64,000 nt of DNA, taken from positions 310,001 through 374,000 of the forward strand of contig NZ_QUHR01000002.1 of NCBI RefSeq assembly GCF_003479605.1. The letters run 5' to 3'. A program made the position numbers and the translations under genes. The notes under the pieces are model-generated. The model was not told the DNA's origin and ran no database searches. It saw only the letters and a list, made by a program, of their open reading frames with translations. The stretch comes from Roseburia sp. AF12-17LB (GTDB taxonomy: Bacteria; Bacillota; Clostridia; Lachnospirales; Lachnospiraceae). This document shows positions 17,058 through 24,954 of this stretch, in pieces (the first letter of the stretch is position 1; the number at the start of each line of letters is the position of its first letter).

Positions 17058-17996
17058 TTAGTTTCCTGCTATCTGAGCAGCAACTTCTGCAGCAAAGTCT
17101 TCATTTTTCTTCTCCAAACCTTCACCTGTTTCGAAACGTACAAACTTCTTAACAGATACAGGAGCACCAACTTCTTTGGAAACCTGCTCTAAGTATTTTC
17201 CAACTGTCTGTTTTCCATCTTCTGCTTTTACATATACCTGATCTACTAAGCAGATTTCTTTTAACTCTTTGCTGATACGTCCTTCGATCATTCCATGGAT
17301 AACCTTTTCCGGTTTCTGGGACTCTTTCGGATCATTCATAATCTGAGCTAAGAGAATTTCTTTCTCATGTGCGATGTAATCTGCACTTACTTCATCTCTG
17401 GAAACATATTTTGGATTTAAAGCTGCTATCTGCATTGCAATGTTGGTTAATGCTTCTTTTACTGCATCATTTACAACAGTTGTGTCAGCATCAACGATAA
17501 CACCGATTCTTCCGCCGCCATGGATATAAGATACTACACAACCATTCTCAGCTACAACCTTTTCGAATCTACGAATCTTTAAGTTCTCTCCGATAACTGC
17601 AACTTTCTCTACTAATGCATCTTTTACTGTCTTGCTTTCATCTGCATTCCATTTTTCTTCCATGAATGCATCCATGTCTGCTGCGTCAGAGTTTACTGCC
17701 TGTGTTGCAACAGCCTCTACAAACTCACGGAATGTATCATTTTTAGCAACGAAGTCTGTTTCAGAGTTAACTTCAACAACTGCTGCTGTCTTATCATCTT
17801 TTACTACAACAGTACAAAGACCTTCTGCTGCAATTCTTCCAGCTTTCTTCTCAGCTTTTGCCTGTCCGTTTTTTCTTAAATATTCAACAGCCTCATCCAT
17901 GTTGCCGTCTGTTTCACCTAATGCTTTTTTACAATCCATCATTCCTGCGCCGGTTAATTCACGCAGTTCTTTTACCATTGCTGCTGTAATAGCCAT
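17058..17996 (-). CDS. tsf: Elongation factor Ts
   Basis: Nucleotide exchange factor for EF-Tu. The 312-residue protein starts MAITAAMVKELRELTGAGMM with the EF-Tu-binding N-terminal domain and signature TGAGMMDCKKALGETDGNMD; EVNSETDFVAKN near 80 is the second conserved motif. I use the ATG at 17996 rather than upstream in-frame codons, because GGAGG lies nine bases before it and this fits the family N-terminus. Co-transcribed with rpsB, followed by a strong terminator. Confidence 0.97.
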   Translation of the reverse strand: MAITAAMVKELRELTGAGMMDCKKALGETDGNMDEAVEYLRKNGQAKAEKKAGRIAAEGLCTVVVKDDKTAAVVEVNSETDFVAKNDTFREFVEAVATQAVNSDAADMDAFMEEKWNADESKTVKDALVEKVAVIGENLKIRRFEKVVAENGCVVSYIHGGGRIGVIVDADTTVVNDAVKEALTNIAMQIAALNPKYVSRDEVSADYIAHEKEILLAQIMNDPKESQKPEKVIHGMIEGRISKELKEICLVDQVYVKAEDGKQTVGKYLEQVSKEVGAPVSVKKFVRFETGEGLEKKNEDFAAEVAAQIAGN

Positions 17997-18030
17997 CTTC
18001 ATTTTCCTCCATTTATTTTTTCTAAAGGTA

Positions 18031-18077
18031 AGGACAGGCAATTACTGTCTGTCCTGTTTTATACACACGTTGTGTGT
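18031..18077 (-). other. Two hairpins between rpsB and tsf
   Basis: ACACAC/GTGTGT arms (18063-18068, 18072-18077; 3-base loop) and AGGACAG/CTGTCCT arms (18031-18037, 18049-18055; 11-base loop). No U-run follows, so these are probably attenuating or stabilising structures in the intercistronic region rather than full terminators. Confidence 0.4.
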
Positions 18078-18101
18078 TTCTTATCGTTTAAAATACTGTT
18101 C

Positions 18102-18839
18102 TTATGCCTCTACAGCTTCTTCTGCATCCTCTGCAGCTTCAGTGTCAACATCAACAGTTCCCTGATTTGCTTCGATAACAGCATCTGCCATTTTAGAAAC
18201 GATTAATTTAACGGCTCTGATTGCATCATCGTTACCAGGAATTACATAATCTAACTCTTCCGGATCACAGTTTGTATCTGCAATACCAATAAGTGGAATT
18301 CCTAAGGAATGAGCTTCCTGAACGCAGATTCTTTCTTTCTTAGGATCTACGATAAAGATAGCATCTGGAATCTTCTTCATTTCTTTAATTCCGCCTAAGT
18401 TCTTCTGTAATTTGTCTAATTCTTTCTTTAATTTGATAACTTCTTTCTTAGGAAGAACATCAAATGTTCCATCCTCTTCCATAGTTTCGATTGCTTTTAA
18501 TCTTGCAATACGGCTCTGGATTGTCTTGAAGTTAGTAAGCATACCACCTAACCATCTCTCGTTTACATAGAACATGTTACAACGCTCTGCTTCTGTTTTG
18601 ATAGCATCCTGAGCCTGTTTCTTTGTTCCTACGAAAAGAATAGTACCACCATCTGCAGCGATATCTGCCATAGCTTTGTAAGCCTCATCAACTTTACCTA
18701 CAGATTTCTGCAGGTCAATGATGTAGATACCATTTCTCTCTGTGTAGATATATGGAGCCATTTTAGGATTCCATCTTCTGGTCTGATGTCCAAAATGAAC
18801 ACCTGCTTCTAATAACTGTTTCATTGAAATAACGCTCAT
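18102..18839 (-). CDS. rpsB: 30S ribosomal protein S2
   Basis: Small-subunit protein S2, 245 residues. Signature [20 protein letters not shown] at the N-terminus, [33 protein letters not shown] and [20 protein letters not shown] are all present. The C-terminal tail is acidic ([16 protein letters not shown]). Strong GGAGG before ATG. First gene of a two-gene operon with tsf. Confidence 0.99.
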   Translation of the reverse strand: MSVISMKQLLEAGVHFGHQTRRWNPKMAPYIYTERNGIYIIDLQKSVGKVDEAYKAMADIAADGGTILFVGTKKQAQDAIKTEAERCNMFYVNERWLGGMLTNFKTIQSRIARLKAIETMEEDGTFDVLPKKEVIKLKKELDKLQKNLGGIKEMKKIPDAIFIVDPKKERICVQEAHSLGIPLIGIADTNCDPEELDYVIPGNDDAIRAVKLIVSKMADAVIEANQGTVDVDTEAAEDAEEAVEA

Positions 18840-18939
18840 TGTTTTTCCTCCATTTGGTTATTCTTCCATATACTTCTTATTATCAGACAACCTTGCGGCA
18901 CCAATCTGACAATCGGTATATGTGTAAATTTATCGCAAC
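18840..18939 (-). other. rpsB 5' leader with possible structure
   Basis: About 100 bases of untranslated leader between the likely transcription start and the rpsB ATG. It contains TCAGA/TCTGA arms around a G-rich loop (TTGGTGCCGCAAGGTTG). Many ribosomal-protein operons are self-regulated through such leaders; whether this one binds S2 is not known. Confidence 0.35.
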
Positions 18940-18945
18940 GCATGG

Positions 18946-18974
18946 ATTATATCATACTCAGCCATGCTATGCAA
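18946..18974 (-). promoter_or_regulatory. rpsB-tsf promoter (extended -10)
   Basis: TTGCAT (18974-18969), 17-base spacer, TGA-TATAAT (hexamer 18951-18946) on the minus strand. Perfect -10 with a TGn extension. It begins within a few bases of the end of the upstream gene, so ribosomal genes have their own start even though the flagellar superoperon could read in. Confidence 0.75.
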
Positions 18975-18981
18975 CCTTTTT

Positions 18982-19536
18982 TTAATGATGAATCGTTTTA
19001 TCCGTAAGTATTCCGGCAATTTCTTCATAGCCAGCCCCTTCCGGAATCGTTACGGTTCCGGGCAGGACAAAATTGGCATAATTATTATCTACCATATATT
19101 TATTAAATGCTTCTGCATTGTCCACAAGACCTTCTTCCTGCAGACGCTGCGAAACCGCATTAGAAGAATCTCCTACTTCTACGGTAAATTCCTTCTGTAC
19201 CATATTGCTTCCATCCTGTGACGGTGGTACGGCATCCGCTCCATCTGTTCCCACATCCTGCGATATCTCCCCTGAATCAGTTGTTCCCGGCTGCATATCT
19301 GTCTGTTCTGTATTAAAACCGTCTTCCGTGCTCTTTGGAATCTCATCTTCTGTTTCTGTAGCTTTTGGTATGGTGTCCTTTCCGGTATCTTCCATTACCA
19401 TTCCAAGTTCTTTTGCCCTTGCAATGATTTCATCATCTGAAAGGTCATTTTTCTTCATTGCAAATGATATGGATAAGATAATCGTGCTTATCAGAATACC
19501 AATTCCCAAGCCTCTCAGATAATACTTAAACTTCAC
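18982..19536 (-). CDS. Membrane-anchored MltG/YceG-like protein without catalytic domain
   Basis: 184 residues: a transmembrane helix at about residues 8-27, a variable acidic linker (residues 40-105), and a C-terminal segment (FTVEVGDSSNAVSQRLQEEG...NYANFVLPGTVTIPEG...) that resembles the LysM-like N-terminal domain of the endolytic transglycosylase MltG/YceG. The catalytic part of MltG is absent. Start is GTG with AAAGGAG nine bases upstream and an 11-base overlap with the gene before, so the pair is translationally coupled. It is the last gene of the flagellar run. A wall-related or spore-related anchor role is only a guess. Confidence 0.65.
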   Translation of the reverse strand: MKFKYYLRGLGIGILISTIILSISFAMKKNDLSDDEIIARAKELGMVMEDTGKDTIPKATETEDEIPKSTEDGFNTEQTDMQPGTTDSGEISQDVGTDGADAVPPSQDGSNMVQKEFTVEVGDSSNAVSQRLQEEGLVDNAEAFNKYMVDNNYANFVLPGTVTIPEGAGYEEIAGILTDKTIHH

Positions 19537-20191
19537 TTGTATCTACTCCTTTATACAATCCTACAACCAGTCTCACTTCACCCTGTCCAAGGCCCAGTTC
19601 CTTTGCTATCTCTACATACGATTTTCCCTGACTGTATAAGGCAAGGATTTTTTCGTTATGATTCGTCTGCTCCGGCTGTTCTTCCATCTCTCCGGTTGCC
19701 GGTTCCGCTTCTGTCTCCACCGGTTCCTCTGTGGCTTTTACTTCTTCTGTTTCTTTAACTACAGACTCTTTCGCCTCTTCTAAGCTCTCACCGATTTCGG
19801 CTGACATCTCGCCAATTTGTCCTGCAAGCTTTGTCAGTTCTGTGTGCTTGTCATTTAGCATGCTGTATAAAAACATAATCTCATTATGGGTCTGATTCAT
19901 CTTCTCCATAACGGTATCCGAATATTCACCGATTGCCAGCATTTTTTCATTGGTCTCTTTATCCAGTGCCCGCTCCACCTTATCTGTGGAATCTTCAATT
20001 GCATGGTCAATCTGGTCTTCTATCGCAGCTTCTGCATCTTTCAACTTGTTTTCCAGTATTTTTTTTATCTCATTCTGACTCAGTTCCGCAATACGGTCTA
20101 ATTCTGCACCGGATAGCTTTTCTGTTACCATAAAGCTTCCTATCATCATAACCAGACCAGCCAGAATCAGGATGATTTCCACGCCTGTCAT
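19526..20191 (-). CDS. Membrane coiled-coil protein with C-terminal HTH (DUF6115-like)
   Basis: 221 residues: one N-terminal transmembrane helix (about 4-22), a long coiled coil (about 28-145) rich in E, K and I, an acidic linker, and a C-terminal helix-turn-helix-like segment (ILALYSQGKSYVEIAKELG followed by LGQGEVRLV). I recognise this as the DUF6115 type common in Clostridia next to flagellar operons. Its place between the motility sigma gene and rpsB, and its layout of single span plus cytoplasmic coiled coil, match SwrB of Bacillus subtilis, which activates flagellar export assembly; equivalence is inference. Coupled to the MltG-like gene downstream. Confidence 0.7.
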   Translation of the reverse strand: MTGVEIILILAGLVMMIGSFMVTEKLSGAELDRIAELSQNEIKKILENKLKDAEAAIEDQIDHAIEDSTDKVERALDKETNEKMLAIGEYSDTVMEKMNQTHNEIMFLYSMLNDKHTELTKLAGQIGEMSAEIGESLEEAKESVVKETEEVKATEEPVETEAEPATGEMEEQPEQTNHNEKILALYSQGKSYVEIAKELGLGQGEVRLVVGLYKGVDTSEV

Positions 20192-20210
20192 CTGTCAGAT
20201 ACACTCCTTT

Positions 20211-20519
20211 TTATATTTTAACATCAAAGCCGCCAATTGCACCTTTGATAACCACACGGTCTTCTTTCTGTTTCTTTTTCCGTTGTTCCTGCCGCTGGTA
20301 CTGACCCTTTCCCTCTTCCTTTGCATCAAAACGATGTTCTTCCATCTGGGAATCATCTTTCCTGGTCACCTGCTCTGATTGGCGGTATTCTTCTCTTTGC
20401 ACTTCCATCTGTATATTTTGCTGATCCACCATAGGTTTCATATCCTGCTGTTGTTTCAGTGTTCCAACATCCTGTGTTCTCTGAATAACTCCATTCATAT
20501 CTACCGGACGAATTGACAT
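20211..20519 (-). CDS. Uncharacterised small charged protein of the flagellar operon
   Basis: 102 residues starting MSIRPVDMNGVIQRTQDVG, then a Q/E/R/K-rich central part and a basic stretch (QRKKKQKEDR) before the hydrophobic end VVIKGAIGGFDVKI. No membrane span or known domain. ATG at 20519 is chosen over an upstream in-frame GTG/ATG because GGAGG is nine bases before it and the conserved-looking N-terminus begins there. Its neighbours are a FapA-like gene and a DUF6115-like gene. The N- and C-terminal blocks look conserved and the middle disordered, as in an adaptor protein; function unknown. Confidence 0.65.
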   Translation of the reverse strand: MSIRPVDMNGVIQRTQDVGTLKQQQDMKPMVDQQNIQMEVQREEYRQSEQVTRKDDSQMEEHRFDAKEEGKGQYQRQEQRKKKQKEDRVVIKGAIGGFDVKI

Positions 20520-20555
20520 ATCCACACACCTCCAGCCTGTCTCAACCATATGTCA

Positions 20556-22151
20556 TTACATATTTGAGATTTTTACTTCACCCTCATCCTTATAAAGCTG
20601 ACAGAAGCTTCTGTCATCCTTTACAATAAGGCTTACATCGGTAATATTTACAATTACTCCCGCATACAGTATCTTTGATACTTTCACCCTTGCATTGCTA
20701 CTGCCATTTAATATACTCTGCAGCCTTTCGTATTCATGCTCTAATGGTGTACGCTGAGCTTCCTTCTCCTTAAAAGCACGCATAAGCTGTTCAATATACT
20801 GGATTTTTCCCTGATCCAGTTTTTCTTTATTCTTAAGCTTCTCTCCATAGGTAGTAAGAATCGTCCGAATCTGCTCAATGGTCTTATTCAGCTGAAGCAG
20901 TTCTTCCTGCACTTTCACATAACGTTCTTTCTTTTCCGGATCCACACCAACTTCAATACGTGTTCCTGCTCCAAGGCTGGAACCAATGGTCTGGGCCTCT
21001 ACCAGACTGCCCGCCCGGATAACGCCACCTGTTATGAATCCATTCTTACCACTTACGCGAACCTCCGTTGCTGCGGATACCTTACTATGTAAAATAGAAT
21101 CTGTTTCAACATAACCTCCGGAAATGATGGTTGCATTTTCAATAAACTTGCAGATAACATTTCCCTGTGCCCGAAGTATTCCTTTGGTCATTCCATGAAT
21201 TCCACGTTTTACAATAATCTGACCACCCGCCTGTATCAGCGCATCTTCTACCACGCCTTCTACTACTACATCACCTTTTGCAATAATTGAAAAACCACCT
21301 TTTACATTACCTCTTACGGTAACGTTTCCCGGATAATCAATATTACCGGTGGAATTATCCACATCAGCCGGCACTTCATAGACATCTGATACAAATACTT
21401 TACCATTTACCAGACTTGCATGTCCGGTTACTTCAGAGTACAGTTCTGTTTTGTCTTCCGATACCCGGATATTATTTCCATATTCTAACCGGAGAGAGCG
21501 TACCTGTTTTGGTTTAATTTCTTTTCCCTGTACATCATATCCTTTGATTCCATGATCTTCCGGAAATAATTTTGCCAGAAGGTCTCCTTCTTTGATATGG
21601 CTGATTACATTCAGTTCACGGTAATCTACCGAACCATCTTCATTTTTCTTCGGCTTTAAATCAACATCTGTATTAAAATAATATTCAATTCTGGCATCCT
21701 GACCATCTACCGGTTTCTTTCCTTTTGCCAGCACAAAATCGGTACAGTATTCCCTATCCTGGAAAAATTTCAAAATTTCATCCTGATCAACCCCTGCTTT
21801 GACACCTTTTGCAGTTAAATCCCTTAAGATTTCCTGCACATTCATATTCGTGCCGCCTGCAGCCGGATAAAATCTGCATACCGCCTCCATGGCATCTGCT
21901 GATACTGTTACGGACATCTCTTCATTTATCTGAATCGGATAAATATCTCCGACCATAATCTCTGTCATCTCATTGCTGTTAATTGCTGCAACCAGTTCCT
22001 TTAAATTATAATCCGGGCAGCCATGCCTTTCCAGATACTCTGTCAGTTCACCAATTTCAATAACATTTCCTTCCAGAGCTGCCGGGAAAAGCTTAATATA
22101 AGTCGCATGTTCCTTTATCACAAATTGAAAATAAGCATTTGCCTGTCCCAT
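20556..22151 (-). CDS. FapA-family (DUF342) polymer-forming protein
   Basis: 531 residues of the FapA/DUF342 family. The N-terminal half is a mixed alpha/beta region, followed by a right-handed beta-helix of glycine-rich repeats (e.g. GNIDYPGNVTVRGNVKGGFS, ALIQAGGQIIVKRGIHGMTK) at about residues 255-380, then a coiled coil near 400-470 and a short beta end. In Vibrio, FapA takes part in polar flagellar control; in Clostridia its role is unknown. Start at ATG 22151 with GGAGGG in front (nine codons into the longest frame). It directly follows the motility sigma gene with a 13-base gap. Confidence 0.8.
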   Translation of the reverse strand: MGQANAYFQFVIKEHATYIKLFPAALEGNVIEIGELTEYLERHGCPDYNLKELVAAINSNEMTEIMVGDIYPIQINEEMSVTVSADAMEAVCRFYPAAGGTNMNVQEILRDLTAKGVKAGVDQDEILKFFQDREYCTDFVLAKGKKPVDGQDARIEYYFNTDVDLKPKKNEDGSVDYRELNVISHIKEGDLLAKLFPEDHGIKGYDVQGKEIKPKQVRSLRLEYGNNIRVSEDKTELYSEVTGHASLVNGKVFVSDVYEVPADVDNSTGNIDYPGNVTVRGNVKGGFSIIAKGDVVVEGVVEDALIQAGGQIIVKRGIHGMTKGILRAQGNVICKFIENATIISGGYVETDSILHSKVSAATEVRVSGKNGFITGGVIRAGSLVEAQTIGSSLGAGTRIEVGVDPEKKERYVKVQEELLQLNKTIEQIRTILTTYGEKLKNKEKLDQGKIQYIEQLMRAFKEKEAQRTPLEHEYERLQSILNGSSNARVKVSKILYAGVIVNITDVSLIVKDDRSFCQLYKDEGEVKISNM

Positions 22152-22164
22152 AGCTTCCCTCCTT

Positions 22165-22935
22165 TTAACTTTCATCAACCAATATATCCATATAACTTCC
22201 CATTTTCTTTTTCATCTTTGCCAGAGCCCTGGTATGAAGCTGGGATATTCTTGATTCAGATACTTCAAGAATACTGCTGATTTCCTTCAAGGTAAGTTCT
22301 TCATAATAATAAAGTTCAATTACCCTGCGTTCCTTTTCCGTCAAGGTCTCAAGGCTTTGTGCCAAAACTTCTTTCAATTCGCTTTCTGCCACCACATCTT
22401 CCGGTTGTGCAAAATGGGAATTTTTTGTCGCATCCATCGCAGGCTCTGTTCCCTGCTCCACAAACTCATTTAAAGAAACAACATTGGTAACTTTTAACTG
22501 GGACTGCCAGTTCAGGTATTCATCCTCTGATACCCCGAGTTCGCTTGCAATCTCTTCATCCAATGCCGTCTTTCCTGTCTTCATTTCTATATTTTTTATT
22601 GCTTCGTCAATCTTTTTCTGTTTTTGGCGAACAGCCCTCGGTATCCAGTCCATTTTACGAATCTGGTCTAATATTGCCCCACGGATTCGAAGGCTTGCAT
22701 ATGTCTCAAATTTAACATCCTTGCTTCGGTCAAATTTATCAATTGCATCAATCAGTCCAAAGATTCCATAGCTGACCAAATCTTCATATTCTACATTATA
22801 TCCAAGATACATACTCAATCTGCCCGCTACTAATTTAACTAACGGAGCATATTCTATGATAATCTGTTCCCGTATTTCAGATACTGGATTTTTCTGATAG
22901 CTTTCCCACAGTTTTTCTCTGTCCACTGTTTTCAT
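22165..22935 (-). CDS. fliA: RNA polymerase sigma factor for flagellar operons (sigma-28/SigD)
   Basis: 256-residue sigma factor of the FliA/WhiG/SigD type, which directs late flagellar and chemotaxis genes. Region 2 contains LVSYGIFGLIDAIDKFD and KFETYASLRIRGAILDQIRK followed by MDWIPRAVRQKQKKI, the typical FliA stretch; region 4 is ERRVIELYYYEELTLKEIS then SESRISQLHTRALAKMKKKM. It sits at the end of the chemotaxis run, as sigD does in Bacillus. FlgM and flagellin genes are not in the window. Confidence 0.95.
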   Translation of the reverse strand: MKTVDREKLWESYQKNPVSEIREQIIIEYAPLVKLVAGRLSMYLGYNVEYEDLVSYGIFGLIDAIDKFDRSKDVKFETYASLRIRGAILDQIRKMDWIPRAVRQKQKKIDEAIKNIEMKTGKTALDEEIASELGVSEDEYLNWQSQLKVTNVVSLNEFVEQGTEPAMDATKNSHFAQPEDVVAESELKEVLAQSLETLTEKERRVIELYYYEELTLKEISSILEVSESRISQLHTRALAKMKKKMGSYMDILVDES

Positions 22936-22959
22936 GCCATAGCCTCCGGTTTCTTATAA

Positions 22960-23268
22960 TTACTCTTCTTTCGCTCTTTTCTCTTCCTCTTTTTCTGACT
23001 TTTCTGATGTATCTTCTTTTTTCTCATCAGCAGACTCTTCTGCATCACCATCTGCTTTTTCTTCTGTACTGCTTTCTTCATCCTTTGCAGCTTTAAAATT
23101 CTTTTCCAAAATATACGCCGCAATGCCCCCAAGCAGATAGAATATAATCAGTACAAGCAATAATGTCTTTGTAAAGGCAAGCAATTCCATTTTCTGAAAA
23201 ATTGCCACAATACAGGTAATAAATCCTGCGGTCAACATTACGATTGCAGGAATCGGTTTTGTCTTCAT
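22960..23268 (-). CDS. Two-span membrane protein with acidic tail (unknown)
   Basis: 102 residues: two hydrophobic segments (about 8-23 and 30-52) and then a low-complexity tail of E, K, D and S (about residues 62-102). No known domain. It lies between cheD and the motility sigma gene in the same transcript, with gaps of about 15 and 24 bases. Similar small two-span genes occur at this point in related flagellar operons as far as I recall, but I cannot name a family. The reverse-polarity basic ORF overlapping the tail is a frame artefact. Confidence 0.65.
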   Translation of the reverse strand: MKTKPIPAIVMLTAGFITCIVAIFQKMELLAFTKTLLLVLIIFYLLGGIAAYILEKNFKAAKDEESSTEEKADGDAEESADEKKEDTSEKSEKEEEKRAKEE

Positions 23269-23283
23269 CTTTACATCCTCAAT

Positions 23284-23769
23284 CTAAATAATTTTCAATT
23301 CTTTTCCAACAGACTTAATATAGAATTCTCCGGTATCGCAATGTAATTCTACGGTACGTCCATAATTCAGCCCGGTATCCTCTGCCAGAAGCGGAATACC
23401 AAGCTCCTTCAGTTTCTGTCTGGAAGCTTCTGCATTTCTTGCTCCAATATTTCCCACTTCAGAGTTACCACTTACCTCGAACATTCTGGCTCCGCCTGCA
23501 ATCTTTGCTACAAGCCTGCTCTTTGCCGCCCCTGCTTCTGTCATCCGGCGAACCAGCTCTACAATTCCTGTATCTGCGAATTTCGCTATATTCGAATTAT
23601 TTTTCATCTTTGTACTGTCTGGCAGCATAATATGTGCAAGTCCGCCAATCTTTGTAACCGGGTCTAGCAATGCTATTCCTATACAGGAACCCAGTCCTAA
23701 TGTGGTAATTGTATCCGGAGCCTTGCAAATATTTAAGTCTGCCATACCAACTTTTATTACTTCACCCAT
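23284..23769 (-). CDS. cheD: Chemoreceptor glutamine deamidase CheD
   Basis: 161-residue receptor deamidase and partner of CheC. Catalytic Cys29 is in TLGLGSCIGIALLDP and His46 in GGLAHIMLPDS, the conserved CheD pair. The C-terminal IGARNAEASRQKLKE is also typical. It follows cheC closely (14-base gap). CheC-CheD together provide a receptor adaptation loop as in Bacillus. Confidence 0.97.
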   Translation of the reverse strand: MGEVIKVGMADLNICKAPDTITTLGLGSCIGIALLDPVTKIGGLAHIMLPDSTKMKNNSNIAKFADTGIVELVRRMTEAGAAKSRLVAKIAGGARMFEVSGNSEVGNIGARNAEASRQKLKELGIPLLAEDTGLNYGRTVELHCDTGEFYIKSVGKELKII

Positions 23770-23783
23770 TGATACCCTTCTCC

Positions 23784-24404
23784 TTATAAGGTAATTCCCA
23801 GAGATTTCAGAATCTTCTCATAAGACTCAAGGTCAGGTAACAGAATAAAATATCCTTCTATCATCACTTCATCTCCGAATTCTGTCGTAATCATAAGTGC
23901 ATTGTCTCCAATTTTACCAAACTGTATTGCCGGAACACTTAAAATAGCTCCCGCCATATCAATTGCAATATAAGGAACCGATGGTGCAATAGTAAGCTGC
24001 GTCATGGCAGAAAGCGCGTTCAGATAAGAACCGGCAATGATATTTCCTATTTCTTTTAATGCAGACATATCCATCTCATCAAAATCTTCCGCATAATCTG
24101 CCGGACGTCCCATTAGTTTATTTACCAGATAATGTGCAGAATCAAGTTTCATAAGAAACATCATGCTGCCGGTAATATCATCTGTTACTTCCAGATAGAT
24201 TCCTACGATTGACTCATCTTCCGGGCAAATTGCAGAACCCAGTTCCTGAAAGGTCAGTAATTCAACTCTTGGTACATCCATATTAATCCGGATATTCAAC
24301 ATATTTGCCATTGCAGTTGTTGCATTTCCGGCACCAATATTTCCAATTTCTTTTAAGACATCCACATACATGTCATTTACCTGGTTCAAAGTATAATCCG
24401 CCAA
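23784..24404 (-). CDS. cheC: CheY-P phosphatase CheC
   Basis: 206 residues with two copies of the CheC active-site helix: LKEIGNIGAGNATTAMANML near residue 17 and LKEIGNIIAGSYLNALSAMT near 115, both with the E..N pair. It removes phosphate from CheY-P and is activated by CheD, whose gene is next. AGGAGG precedes the start. A strong hairpin separates it from cheW upstream. Confidence 0.97.
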   Translation of the reverse strand: MADYTLNQVNDMYVDVLKEIGNIGAGNATTAMANMLNIRINMDVPRVELLTFQELGSAICPEDESIVGIYLEVTDDITGSMMFLMKLDSAHYLVNKLMGRPADYAEDFDEMDMSALKEIGNIIAGSYLNALSAMTQLTIAPSVPYIAIDMAGAILSVPAIQFGKIGDNALMITTEFGDEVMIEGYFILLPDLESYEKILKSLGITL

Positions 24405-24437
24405 TTTTATCCTCCTGCTGTCATTTCAAGATATAGA

Positions 24438-24465
24438 ATATAGTGAGGCATTTGCCTCACTATAT
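24438..24465 (-). other. Long near-perfect hairpin between cheW and cheC
   Basis: ATATAGTGAGGCA and TGCCTCACTATAT are perfect 13-base arms separated by two bases (about 12 usable base pairs with a 4-base loop). No U-run follows, so transcription probably continues. Likely an intercistronic RNA structure that protects or separates the two parts of the transcript. Confidence 0.6.
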
Positions 24466-24474
24466 CTATAACAA

Positions 24475-24939
24475 TTACGCATTTTCTTTTTCTTCTATAA
24501 TAGAATGAATATCCAGAAGGGAAATTAATTCATCTCCGTTTTTACCGATTCCATCGATAAAAGATACCTTGGCATTCTTCATATCGCCACTCACTTTATC
24601 AATTTCATTGGTTCCTAATGTAACAACTTCTTTTACTTCATCCACGATTATTCCCAGTGCACTCTGCTGTTCAATTTTTAAAATTATAATACGGCTGGCA
24701 TTGGTAAATACATCTTCTTCCAGTTCCATACGTATTCTGAGACTCATAACCGGTACGATTTCTCCACGAAGATTGATAATTCCTTTAAAGAAATTCTGTA
24801 CTCTAGGTACTCTTGTAATCTTCTGCATACGGACAATATTGTCTACATAACTGATATCGATTCCGTACTGCTCATTTCCGATTTTTACAACAATATACTG
24901 TTTTCTGATATTTTCTACTGTTTCAAGTTGCTCTGCCAC
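24475..24939 (-). CDS. cheW: Chemotaxis coupling protein CheW
   Basis: About 154 residues; links receptors to CheA. The CheW fold is seen from QYIVVKIGNEQYGIDISYVD through FFKGIINLRGEIVPVMSLR and IIVDEVKEVV, with the INLRG receptor/CheA contact. The GTG at 24939 is the preferred start because AGGGGG is eight bases before it; another GTG three codons earlier overlaps the ribosome site. It begins 15 bases after the cheA stop. Confidence 0.95.
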   Translation of the reverse strand: MAEQLETVENIRKQYIVVKIGNEQYGIDISYVDNIVRMQKITRVPRVQNFFKGIINLRGEIVPVMSLRIRMELEEDVFTNASRIIILKIEQQSALGIIVDEVKEVVTLGTNEIDKVSGDMKNAKVSFIDGIGKNGDELISLLDIHSIIEEKENA

Positions 24940-24954
24940 TCTGCACACCCCCTG

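Noticed and set aside
22932..23132. Lysine-rich 66-aa ORF on the minus strand
   Set aside because: It is the shifted frame of the E/K-rich tail of the two-span membrane protein; no ribosome site of its own.
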